64,000 nt of DNA from positions 1-64,000 of the forward strand of contig NZ_LMUF01000006.1 of assembly GCF_009766085.1 (NCBI RefSeq). The letters are read 5' to 3'. The translations under genes and the position numbers were made by a program. The stretch comes from Burkholderia sp. S171. GTDB taxonomy: Bacteria > Pseudomonadota > Gammaproteobacteria > Burkholderiales > Burkholderiaceae. Positions 27,264 through 35,443 of this stretch are shown piece by piece. Each line of letters opens with the position of its first letter. Positions within the stretch are counted from its first letter, which is position 1. The notes under the pieces were generated by a model. The model did not search any database. It was not told the origin of the DNA and saw only the letters and a list, made by a program, of their open reading frames with translations.

Positions 27264-27917
27264 TCAGGGCTTCAGACTCACCGTGCCCGTCTGCTGCTGC
27301 GAGGCGGCTGACGGCACCTTCTGCGCTTCCTCTTTATCGATTAGTGCCGCGCGTTCGTGTGCGTCCCGTGACGTCGCCCGCGCGACATACTCCGACAACG
27401 CCCCTCCCGGCGCGATCAGCTTCGCCATATAGGCGATCTGCAGCGTGCTCGATACAAGGATATCGGCTGCTGTAAAGCGCTCGCCAAGCAGCCACGGACC
27501 GTCGTCCAGCGCCGATTCAATCGCCTTTTCCACGCGGCTCAGATCGCCCCAGCCGAAACTCACGCTGTTGCCCGGTGCGCCCGTCATTTTTTCGGCCATT
27601 GCAGGCTCAAGACAAGCGCCCGTGAAAAACATCCATTGGAGAAAACGGCCTCGCAACGGATCGTCAAGCGGGACGCCCAGCCCGGCTTGCGGGTATTTAT
27701 CGGCGAGATAGAGCAGCACCGCACCCGATTCCGCGACGCACACACCGTCGTCATCCAGCGCGGGCAACTTCGACATGGGGTTCACCGAGCAAAACGCAGG
27801 CGCATTCTGCTCTCCTGCCCGAATGTTCACGTAGGCAAACTCGTACGGCACGCGCAGTTCCTCAAGCATCCATAACGCGCGAAACGCACGCGTCTTCGGC
27901 CAGTAGTAGAGCTTCAT
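27264..27917 (-). CDS. Glutathione S-transferase family protein
   Basis: A 217-residue GST-fold protein with an N-terminal thioredoxin-like domain (MKLYYWPKTRAFRALWMLEE, then MSKLPALDDDGVCVAESGAVLLYLADKY). The cis-proline and the ES glutathione-binding pair are present. The C-terminal helical domain contains LLGERFTAADILVSSTL. The class is close to bacterial beta/theta-like GSTs and the electrophile is unknown. It converges with the small-protein pair, whose coding region ends 20 bases away. Confidence 0.9.
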   Translation of the reverse strand: MKLYYWPKTRAFRALWMLEELRVPYEFAYVNIRAGEQNAPAFCSVNPMSKLPALDDDGVCVAESGAVLLYLADKYPQAGLGVPLDDPLRGRFLQWMFFTGACLEPAMAEKMTGAPGNSVSFGWGDLSRVEKAIESALDDGPWLLGERFTAADILVSSTLQIAYMAKLIAPGGALSEYVARATSRDAHERAALIDKEEAQKVPSAASQQQTGTVSLKP

Positions 27918-28168
27918 GGGCGGATTCCTTTCTTGTGGCGCGGCATTGTCAGGGAGCGTCCAGATTACCCGCTCCTGAGCGTTTCGAGGCGCGGGTTAAC
28001 CACACGTTAGCCATCCGGCAGGTGATTTCCGCTCATTCATCTCAATAAAGATCGATTTTGTTTCTGGTACGGGCGTTCGATCGCCAAGAACGCAAAAACC
28101 TTCCGGTTATGTCGAGGAAGAATGGCGACATCCTCTCAATTCATCGATAAAACGCCGGAGCCTCATCC

Positions 28169-31100
28169 ATGAACGCGCGTGTGCCTTTTTCAGATAACCC
28201 TCCGCTAGCCAACTACCAACTTACCGATAACCTCAATGCCGCGCACGGCCGGATCTTTCTCACCGGCACGCAGGCATTGGTTCGGCTGGTGCTGATGCAG
28301 CGCCAGCTCGATCGCGCCGCCGGGCTGAATACAGCAGGTTTTGTCAGCGGTTATCGGGGTTCCCCGCTTGGCATGGTCGATCAGCAATTGTGGAAAGCAA
28401 AAAAACTCCTCGCGTCGCATGACGTGCGTTTTCTGCCCGCGATCAACGAGGAGCTCGGCGGCACGGCTGTGCTGGGCACGCAGCGGGTGGAATCGGATCC
28501 CGAGCGGACCGTGGAAGGTGTCTTTGCAATGTGGTACGGCAAGGGCCCGGGCGTGGATAGAGCCGGCGATGCGCTCAAGCACGGCAATGCGTACGGTTCG
28601 TCGCCGCACGGTGGCGTGCTGGTCGTGGCGGGCGACGATCACGGCTGCGTGTCGTCGTCCATGCCGCATCAGTCGGATCAGGCGCTGATCGGCTGGCACA
28701 TGCCGGTCGTGAACCCGTCGAATATTGCCGATATGCTCGAGTTCGGTCTTTACGGCTGGGCGTTGTCGCGCTTTTCGGGCGCGTGGGTGGGGTACAAGGC
28801 GATATCGGAGACGGTGGAATCTGGGTCGACTGTGGACCTCGATGCGTTCCAGACCGTGTGGCCCGCGCCGCAGGGTTTCGTCACGCCCGAAGGCGGCCTG
28901 CACAATCGCTGGCCCGACTTGCCGAGCCTGACGATTGAAGCGCGATTGGCCGCCAAACTCGACGCCGTGCGGTATTTTTCCAAAACGCATTCCATCGATA
29001 AATGGATCGCACCGAGCGGGCATGCGAACGTCGGCATCGTCACGTGCGGCAAGGCGCATCTCGACCTGATGGAAACGTTGCGCCGCCTGGATCTCACCGT
29101 CGATGACCTCGATCACGCCGGCGTGCGCATCTATAAAGTGGGCCTGTCGTTTCCGCTGGAAACCACGCGTCTCGATACCTTCGTGGAAGGTCTTTCCGAG
29201 GTCTTGGTCATCGAAGAAAAGGGCCCGGTGATCGAGCAGCAGATCAAGGACCATTTGTATAACCGGACACAAGGCGCGCGACCGATCGTGGTCGGCAAGA
29301 ACGCGCAGGACGGTGCAATGCTGCTGAGCGCGCTCGGCGAACTGCGCCCATCGCGTGTATTACCCGTGTTCGCGGACTGGCTCGCGCGGCACAAGCCGGC
29401 GTTGGATCGTCGCGATAAAGTCGTGGATCTCGTCGCGCCGCAAATCCTGTCGAATGCCGCTGATGCCGTCAAACGCACGCCGTATTTTTGCTCGGGCTGT
29501 CCGCACAATACATCGACGAAAGTGCCTGAAGGGTCCATCGCGCAGGCCGGGATCGGCTGCCACTTCATGGCGTCGTGGATGGAGCGCGATACAACTGGTC
29601 TGATTCAAATGGGCGGAGAAGGCGTGGATTGGGCGTCGCATTCCATGTTCACGAAAACGCCGCACGTGTTCCAGAATCTCGGCGATGGCACCTACTTTCA
29701 CTCAGGAATCCTCGCTATTCGCCAGGCGGCCGCGGCGAAGACCAACATCACCTACAAGATCCTGTACAACGACGCCGTCGCGATGACCGGCGGCCAGCCC
29801 GTCGACGGCAGCATTTCCGTGCCGCAAATCGCGCGGCAAGTTGAAGCGGAAGGTATTGCGACGCTCGTTGTAGTCAGCGATGAACCCGAGAAATACGACG
29901 GCCATCACGATCAGTTTCCGAAGGGCACGACGTTCCATCATCGGCGCGAACTCGATGAAGTCCAGCGGCGGTTACGTGATATCAAGGGCGTTACCGTCCT
30001 TATCTACGATCAAACCTGCGCAGCGGAAAAACGGCGTCGCCGGAAAAAAGGCGAGTTCCCCGATCCGGATAAACGCTTGTTTATCAACGAAGCCGTGTGC
30101 GAAGGCTGTGGCGATTGCGGCGTGCAGAGCAATTGTTTATCGGTGGAACCGGTTGAAACCGAACTCGGACGCAAGCGCCGCATCGACCAATCGTCGTGCA
30201 ACAAGGACTACTCGTGCGTGAATGGTTTCTGCCCGAGCTTCGTCACGCTCGAAGGCGCGAAGCTCAAGAAAGCCGCAGGCAATGTCTTCGATCCTGAAGC
30301 GCTCGCGGCACGTGTCGATGCGTTGCAGGAACCCAGGCTCGAACTCGATAACGCGCCTTACGACATTTTGATTACCGGCGTCGGCGGCACGGGCGTGGTA
30401 ACGGTTGGCGCGCTGATCAGCATGGCTGCACATCTGGAGGGCAAGAGCGCGTCGGTGCTCGACTTCATGGGCTTCGCGCAGAAAGGCGGCGCGGTGCTGT
30501 CGTTCGTGCGCTTCGCTTCCACCGATGCGTTGCTGAACCAGGTGCGCATTGATACCCAGCAAGCCGATGTGCTGCTCGCCTGCGACATGGTCGTTGGCGC
30601 GAGCGCTGACGCGCTGCAAACGGTGCGTCATGGGCGTACGCGGATTGTCGTGAACACGCACGCGATACCGAACGCGACGTTCGTGCAGAATCCTGATGCG
30701 AACCTTCACGCCGGGTCGCTGCTGGAAAAGATGCAGCACGCGGCGGGCGCCGAGCGCATGAACACGTGCGACGCGCAAGCTTTGGCGACGCGTTTTCTCG
30801 GCGACACCATCGGCGCGAATATTTTGATGCTGGGTTATGCGTGGCAGCTTGGACTGGTGCCGGTGTCGCATGCCGCGTTGATGCGCGCGATCGAGTTGAA
30901 CAATGTCGCCGTGCCGATGAACAAGCTGGCGTTTGCGATCGGCCGGCTGGCTGCGGCGGATTTGGATGCGCTGGAAGCGCTGCGCAAAGCGGCTGTTACG
31001 CCGCGTGTCGAGATGGCTGCGATGCCGTTGGATGTGTTGATCGCGGATAGAGAAGCACGGTTGCTGGCTTATGGCGGTTCGAGTTACGTGACGCGATATC

Positions 31101-31738
31101 GGGCGTTGGTTTCGGCTGCGGCGGCGCATCGCAACGATGCCGTGACGCGAGCGGTAGCTTCGACGTTTTATCGGCTGCTCGCTGTGAAGGACGAATACGA
31201 AGTCGCGCGGCTTCACACCGATCCTGCATTCCGGGCAGCGCTGGAAGCGCAGTTCGAAGGCACGGCGGGTCAGGATTTCGCGGTGAAATTTAATATGGCT
31301 CCGCCGGTTTTATCGAAGGCCAAAAACGGTGGCCAACCGAGGAAAATGACGTTTGGGCAATGGCTCTGGCCAGTGCTGGGGATGATGTCGAAGGTGCGCG
31401 GATTGCGGGGAACGGTCATCGATCCGTTCGGTAAATCGCTCGAACGGAAAATGGAACGCGAGCTTCCCGGAGACTATGAAATCACCATTCAACAAGCGCT
31501 TGAAGCAATGACGCCGGACAACGCGAAAGATGTTGAAGCCCTCGCGCTGCTGCACGAACGCATTCGCGGTTATGGACACGTGAAGCTGGCGAATCTGTCG
31601 ATGGTGAAGCGGCGGGAGCGGGATCTTGGAGTGAAGTTGGGAATCGAGGTGAAGACGGGACAGTATGTAAAGGCATCACTCGATGAGGTCAAAGGTGCTG
31701 GAGCGTTGAGAGGGATTCCGGTCGTGGTGGCGAAGTGA
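28169..31738 (+). CDS. Indolepyruvate ferredoxin oxidoreductase, fused single chain
   Basis: Large 1189-residue 2-oxoacid:acceptor oxidoreductase with IorA- and IorB-like parts in one chain, as is usual in Proteobacteria. The N-terminal pyrimidine-domain part has SGYRGSPLGMVD. The TPP-binding region lies around GCPHNTSTKVPEGS and GDGTYFHSG. A cysteine cluster CEGCGDCGVQSNC plus a second CNKDYSCVNGFC near residue 660-690 should bind Fe-S clusters. The gamma domain starts at ITGVGGTGVVTVGALI. It decarboxylates arylpyruvates to aryl-acetyl-CoA. It is monocistronic. Confidence 0.95.
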   Translation: MNARVPFSDNPPLANYQLTDNLNAAHGRIFLTGTQALVRLVLMQRQLDRAAGLNTAGFVSGYRGSPLGMVDQQLWKAKKLLASHDVRFLPAINEELGGTAVLGTQRVESDPERTVEGVFAMWYGKGPGVDRAGDALKHGNAYGSSPHGGVLVVAGDDHGCVSSSMPHQSDQALIGWHMPVVNPSNIADMLEFGLYGWALSRFSGAWVGYKAISETVESGSTVDLDAFQTVWPAPQGFVTPEGGLHNRWPDLPSLTIEARLAAKLDAVRYFSKTHSIDKWIAPSGHANVGIVTCGKAHLDLMETLRRLDLTVDDLDHAGVRIYKVGLSFPLETTRLDTFVEGLSEVLVIEEKGPVIEQQIKDHLYNRTQGARPIVVGKNAQDGAMLLSALGELRPSRVLPVFADWLARHKPALDRRDKVVDLVAPQILSNAADAVKRTPYFCSGCPHNTSTKVPEGSIAQAGIGCHFMASWMERDTTGLIQMGGEGVDWASHSMFTKTPHVFQNLGDGTYFHSGILAIRQAAAAKTNITYKILYNDAVAMTGGQPVDGSISVPQIARQVEAEGIATLVVVSDEPEKYDGHHDQFPKGTTFHHRRELDEVQRRLRDIKGVTVLIYDQTCAAEKRRRRKKGEFPDPDKRLFINEAVCEGCGDCGVQSNCLSVEPVETELGRKRRIDQSSCNKDYSCVNGFCPSFVTLEGAKLKKAAGNVFDPEALAARVDALQEPRLELDNAPYDILITGVGGTGVVTVGALISMAAHLEGKSASVLDFMGFAQKGGAVLSFVRFASTDALLNQVRIDTQQADVLLACDMVVGASADALQTVRHGRTRIVVNTHAIPNATFVQNPDANLHAGSLLEKMQHAAGAERMNTCDAQALATRFLGDTIGANILMLGYAWQLGLVPVSHAALMRAIELNNVAVPMNKLAFAIGRLAAADLDALEALRKAAVTPRVEMAAMPLDVLIADREARLLAYGGSSYVTRYRALVSAAAAHRNDAVTRAVASTFYRLLAVKDEYEVARLHTDPAFRAALEAQFEGTAGQDFAVKFNMAPPVLSKAKNGGQPRKMTFGQWLWPVLGMMSKVRGLRGTVIDPFGKSLERKMERELPGDYEITIQQALEAMTPDNAKDVEALALLHERIRGYGHVKLANLSMVKRRERDLGVKLGIEVKTGQYVKASLDEVKGAGALRGIPVVVAK

Positions 31739-31859
31739 AGACCGTGCCCTAAACAGTTGGATAGCCGCACCATAGGCCATATCCCGCACAAACGAAAAGG
31801 CCCGCGATCGATTCCTACCGGAACCTCAAAGGTGTTGGTTTTTGAGCTACTTAGCGCTG

Positions 31860-31895
31860 AGACCCGCGTCCCAAAGGGGATTGCGGGTCTTTTTC
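31860..31895 (+). terminator. Candidate terminator downstream of the oxidoreductase
   Basis: GACCCGC (31861-31867) pairs with GCGGGTC (31883-31889), followed by T-rich sequence. It lies 120 bases after the stop codon, at the left edge of the accessory islet. Confidence 0.65.
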
Positions 31896-32176
31896 TTGCC
31901 GGAAACATTTCCGGGAGCTGACGGGCGCGATTTCTCGACGTCGAGTCCGACCATGGCGAGCAGAAACCGGAAAAAAGACCTTCGAGACCAGCTTCAGAGG
32001 CCCACTTCCGAAATACCAGGCAAACCGGCGGGACTGAAAGAATTTGCGGAAATACAGGGCCACGATCAGGTGCTACATGCGCAAAGCGTCAATGTTCGGC
32101 GTTCTTTTATCGGGCCGTGCGACCGATGTTCGAAGCAAACTGCCTCGCAACCGCTGGATTGCAGTACAGGCAAATC
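31896..32176. other. Intergenic sequence at the left flank of the accessory islet
   Basis: No frame here has convincing coding character. It may contain remnants of a mobile gene, but I cannot identify one. GC content falls toward the right end. Confidence 0.4.
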
Positions 32177-32270
32177 AGAGACGCTTGCTTCTACAAAATG
32201 AAGCAAGTTATTCTATTTTGCGTCTCTATGATGATGCAATGCGATTTTATTAGCTTCTCTTATGAGAAGC
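32177..32270. repeat. Nested inverted repeats upstream of mobile mystery pair
   Basis: AGAGACGC (32177-32184) pairs with GCGTCTCT (32220-32227) and encloses TTGCTTC (32185-32191) paired with GAAGCAA (32200-32206). A separate perfect hairpin follows: GCTTCTC (32253-32259), loop TTAT, GAGAAGC (32264-32270). The DNA is much more AT-rich than its surroundings. It could be a small RNA, a terminator or a regulatory region. Confidence 0.7.
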
Positions 32271-32285
32271 AAAAACTGCACAATC

Positions 32286-32336
32286 ACTGCCCTATGGGCT
32301 ATCATTTATTTCATCTTTGATAGCCTATAGGGCAGT
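32286..32336 (+). promoter_or_regulatory. 19-bp inverted-repeat operator of the HTH/Fic pair
   Basis: ACTGCCCTATGGGCTATCA (32286-32304) and TGATAGCCTATAGGGCAGT (32318-32336) match as inverted copies at 18 of 19 positions with a 13-base spacer. The right arm ends 3 bases before the start codon of the HTH gene. A possible -10 TATCAT (32300-32305) lies in the left arm. Position and symmetry suggest autoregulation by the HTH protein. Confidence 0.75.
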
Positions 32337-32339
32337 AAA

Positions 32340-32801
32340 ATGGATTCCAGAATGAGGCAGCTCCGGCTTGAGCAGGTTCAGGCGTCGGTCGCAGCGTACT
32401 CGGATATGATCAACCGTCGGCCGCCGCCGCGTGGATGGCTGAAGGTCATCCGAGAGTCGTTAGGGCTCACCGAGCGACAGCAAGCCGACAGACTAGGCAT
32501 TACCGGTTCGACCCTGCACAAGTCGGAGTCGGCGGAAGCTGAGGAGAGAATCACGCTCGGACAACTGCGTAAGTTGGCTAACGGGCTGGACTGCGAGCTG
32601 GTCTACGCTCTGATGCCCAGAAAGCCACTGACTCAAGTGGTCGAAGACCGGGCACGCTCAATCGCGCTGCAGGAAGTGAGTGGAGTTGCGCACACTATGA
32701 GTCTGGAAGACCAACGTCCGACAACCGACCGACTTCGCAAACAGGTTGAGCATCGAACGGCAGAACTACTCCGAGGCCGCTGGTCCGACCTATGGCGATA
32801 G
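32340..32801 (+). CDS. Mobile mystery protein A (HTH regulator/antitoxin)
   Basis: A 153-residue XRE-type DNA-binding protein. The helix-turn-helix spans about residues 32-82 (GWLKVIRESLGLTERQQADRL, then ITGSTLHKSE), and ELVYALMP follows. This matches mobile mystery protein A, known for its strict pairing with a Fic protein on plasmids and islands. It probably represses the pair through the adjacent palindrome and may neutralise the partner. I find no (S/T)xxxE(G/N) Fic-inhibitory motif in it. Its end overlaps the Fic gene by 10 bases. Confidence 0.85.
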   Translation: MDSRMRQLRLEQVQASVAAYSDMINRRPPPRGWLKVIRESLGLTERQQADRLGITGSTLHKSESAEAEERITLGQLRKLANGLDCELVYALMPRKPLTQVVEDRARSIALQEVSGVAHTMSLEDQRPTTDRLRKQVEHRTAELLRGRWSDLWR

Positions 32802-33388
32802 TTTTAGACGAACAGGACGGCCAGACACCGCTCGACCCTGACGAGCTTGCAGGGCTGATACCGACGCACCTGGCCACCAAGGGCGACCTGAATGACTGGG
32901 AACAGGAGAACATCCTGCAAGCCGTGCAATGGGCTCGCCGTCAACGCAAGGTCGATGTCCTCAGTGAAGAGTTCTGTCGCAACCTTCACAAGAAAATGTT
33001 CGATCAGACCTGGTTGTGGGCAGGCACGTTCCGCAAGTCCGACAAAAACATCGGATGTGAATGGACGCAGGTCAGCGTCAAACTGAGAAACCTTTTCGAT
33101 AACACGCGGTGGTGGGGCGACAACGGCACATTCCCGCCCGATGAGATTGCCGCACGATTTCACCACGAGCTGGTGTGGACTCATCCCTTTCCAAACGGCA
33201 ATGGTCGACACTCACGAATGATGGCTGACGCGCTCTTGCGCAGCATGAAACAAGAACCGTTTTCGTGGGGAGGCGGCGGGACACTGGTTGAAGCGGATAA
33301 CGCCCGGTCGGATTACTTGACCGCCTTGCGTGCGGCCGACAAAGGTGACTACAGTTTGCTCTTAGTCTTCGTGCGGAGTACTTCTTAG
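32792..33388 (+). CDS. Mobile mystery protein B (Fic-domain protein)
   Basis: A 198-residue Fic-fold protein. The active-site loop HPFPNGNGRHSR (131-142) keeps the histidine, glycines and arginines, but has Asn where AMPylating Fic enzymes carry the Mg-binding Asp/Glu. The N-terminal THLATKGDLNDWEQENI is the usual start of this subfamily. It is translationally coupled to the HTH gene. The expected activity is nucleotide or phosphate-group transfer onto an unknown target, as toxin of a two-gene module. The Asn substitution makes classic AMPylation uncertain. Confidence 0.88.
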   Translation: MAIVLDEQDGQTPLDPDELAGLIPTHLATKGDLNDWEQENILQAVQWARRQRKVDVLSEEFCRNLHKKMFDQTWLWAGTFRKSDKNIGCEWTQVSVKLRNLFDNTRWWGDNGTFPPDEIAARFHHELVWTHPFPNGNGRHSRMMADALLRSMKQEPFSWGGGGTLVEADNARSDYLTALRAADKGDYSLLLVFVRSTS

Positions 33389-33686
33389 CCGTCGCACGGA
33401 CAAGAAGGACGTCGAGCCATTTATGACAGGCACAAAGAGCTTTGCGTTGTTGCGTGTACAGCCCTGCACGACCGTTCTTTCGTCGACGCCGCGCAGCTCA
33501 GCCATCGCCAGCGCAGCAGCGCTCGGCACCACTTGGCCTGGGCTCGTACGGGCGTTCAATGCCCGTAAAGAGCGAGCCTCCGAACAGGCTCGCAGTAATC
33601 ACCAGGCCTGCCCGTTTACCAACACCTGTGTGGTACGGGTAAGAGCGATTCGCGGGCTTTTTCGTTATGTCGTGAAACCAAGCCCT
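33389..33686. other. Right flank of the accessory islet
   Basis: About 300 bases without a supported gene. A 65-residue frame on the minus strand (33362-33559) has no ribosome binding site and overlaps the Fic gene. A GC-rich stem region followed by GCGGGCTTTTTCG (about 33653-33665) may be a terminator. Confidence 0.4.
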
Positions 33687-35006
33687 TTACTCTTCCTCCT
33701 CCGCCATCCAGTCAATATCCCCGCACAGCACGCACCGTTGCCCGCCCATGCGCGTCTCGACCGACAGCGTGACGCACGGCAACGCTTCGTTAATCGATAA
33801 ATACGGCTTCGTCACATGCACTCTATCCGGGTCGCCCAGCGCCGCCCGAAAATACGGTCGCCTTAACCAGTTCGCCCCCTGCGCATCGATAAGCGGCAGC
33901 AGCCGCGCCTCATGCGCCGCGCGATCGGCCCTCAGCACGACATTGCGCCCAGCCTGCCGTCCATTGGCATCGAGGAGAAAACACCGCGCTGCGTTATCCA
34001 GCGCGAGGAAATTCCAGCACACTTCCTCCAGCGGCTCCCCCGCCGCCAGCCGTTCTGCCGCGCGCTCGAATGCTCGCACGTACGGCTGCAGCCGCGTCGC
34101 CACGCGTCGTTCCTTCGCCTCCGTCTGCAACCGGAAACGCTCGGTCAACTCGCTCATCAAGGTGTGCGCCTGCGCGGCATCGGCGAGACCGGGATTTGGC
34201 CGTCCAAAGAAGAATCCTTGCACGAAATCCGCACCGCTCGAGAGCGCCAGTTGCGCCTCGTGCTCGGTCTCCACTCCTTCGATCAGCACCAGCTTGCCCG
34301 CCTCGTGCAGCAGCGACACGACGCCACACAGAATTGCTTCCATGTTGCGCCGATGCTTCAAGTGGCTCGTCCCATGGACCGAATGCGCCGAGTGCGCGGC
34401 ATGCGACAACATCACGCGATCCAGCTTGACGATATCCGGATCGAGTTGCCAAATCCGTTCGATATTGGAATGCCCCGCGCCGAAATCATCGAGCGCGATC
34501 AGGAAGCCGTGCTCGCGAAAATGCTGCACGGCGTCCGCGAGCTTTTCGATGTCATCGGCGCGTTGCTCCAGCACCTCCAGCACCACGCGGCGCGGTTCGA
34601 TCTGCAAGCGCTTGAGATTCGCCAGCAGCGCGGCCATGTGATACGGCTCGGTCAACGCCGCCGGATGCACGTTGAGAAACAGCCACTCGTTCCCGGTGCC
34701 GAGCACATTGAAATTCTCGAGATGCAGCGCCTGCGACAACCGGTCAACCTGCATCGCCTCGCCCACGCGCGCGGCTTGGCCGAATACATCGAGCGGCGAC
34801 ACCACGCGATCAAGCGCATCGTGCGCTCGCAGCAAACCTTCGTAACCGACCGCCCGCATATGCGACAGGCTGAACACCGGCTGAAACACACTCGACAAAG
34901 TCCAGCCGCCGTGTTCGACCGAATACCGGTCGAACCCCGACGTCACGCTCAGTTCGAATGTTCGCGGCGAGACTGGCTTCACCTTGTCAGGATTCGCTAT
35001 TGCCAT
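33687..35006 (-). CDS. EAL-domain c-di-GMP phosphodiesterase with C-terminal sensory domain
   Basis: A 439-residue cytoplasmic protein. The EAL domain covers about residues 35-280 with a YEGLLR signature (Gly for the usual Ala). Metal and catalytic residues are in LFLNVHP, LEVLEQ, ALDDFGAGHSN, IVKLDR and IEGVETE, so hydrolysis of c-di-GMP to pGpG is likely. The C-terminal part, including WLRRPYFRAALGDPDRVHV, resembles the YkuI/Cache-like domain found behind some EAL domains. No membrane segment is seen. It is monocistronic. Confidence 0.9.
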   Translation of the reverse strand: MAIANPDKVKPVSPRTFELSVTSGFDRYSVEHGGWTLSSVFQPVFSLSHMRAVGYEGLLRAHDALDRVVSPLDVFGQAARVGEAMQVDRLSQALHLENFNVLGTGNEWLFLNVHPAALTEPYHMAALLANLKRLQIEPRRVVLEVLEQRADDIEKLADAVQHFREHGFLIALDDFGAGHSNIERIWQLDPDIVKLDRVMLSHAAHSAHSVHGTSHLKHRRNMEAILCGVVSLLHEAGKLVLIEGVETEHEAQLALSSGADFVQGFFFGRPNPGLADAAQAHTLMSELTERFRLQTEAKERRVATRLQPYVRAFERAAERLAAGEPLEEVCWNFLALDNAARCFLLDANGRQAGRNVVLRADRAAHEARLLPLIDAQGANWLRRPYFRAALGDPDRVHVTKPYLSINEALPCVTLSVETRMGGQRCVLCGDIDWMAEEEE

Positions 35007-35443
35007 CTTGCCTTCCCCGTCCGGATGCCCGCATTTGATCCTTGTTCATGCAACCGGTCACAGTCGCGGTCATGGTCGATCAACGCAATCGATTGCGCTC
35101 CACATTGCGCAACCGAAGCCCTCAATCCTGATTTCATACACTGCCCTCGTTTATCTTCAAGCGGAATCTACCCGTCCCGTCGCCCTTCGATAAAGCAAGC
35201 TCCGTGCTAACGCAAGTCCTAGCGTTTCCTGAGTGCCTGCCCGCATGTGCACCGCCACGGGCCGCCGGGTTCGCAGCGCAGCGTGCGAATGCACCAAGGC
35301 AGTGCGGTCTCCATTTGCCGTCCGCGCCTTTTAACCAGCCCTTCGGCGACCTATTAAGCATGTCCAAGCTAAACTTTGCCCCTTCCTCGTTAAAAGGGAG
35401 CGTCGCTGGCGACTCGCCGCGCTCCTGCCCGATCGCATAAATT
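35007..35443. other. Divergent intergenic region, EAL gene and antiporter
   Basis: About 440 bases that should contain both divergent promoters. I see no gene, repeat or clear promoter boxes. Confidence 0.5.

Noticed and set aside
30137-31216. A 359-codon minus-strand frame inside the indolepyruvate oxidoreductase
   Set aside because: Antisense of a recognised 1189-residue protein; Arg/His-rich composition.
33362-33559. A 65-residue minus-strand frame after the mobile mystery B gene
   Set aside because: Overlaps the end of the Fic gene, lacks a ribosome binding site and has no recognised similarity.
31896-33686. Integrative element with att sites or IS ends around the mobile mystery pair
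   Set aside because: No transposase, integrase, tRNA target or matching direct repeats found at the edges; only the AT-rich islet itself is supported.
33912-35210. A 432-codon plus-strand frame opposite the EAL gene
   Set aside because: Arg/Gln/His-rich antisense frame produced by high-GC codon bias; the EAL protein on the other strand has clear motifs.
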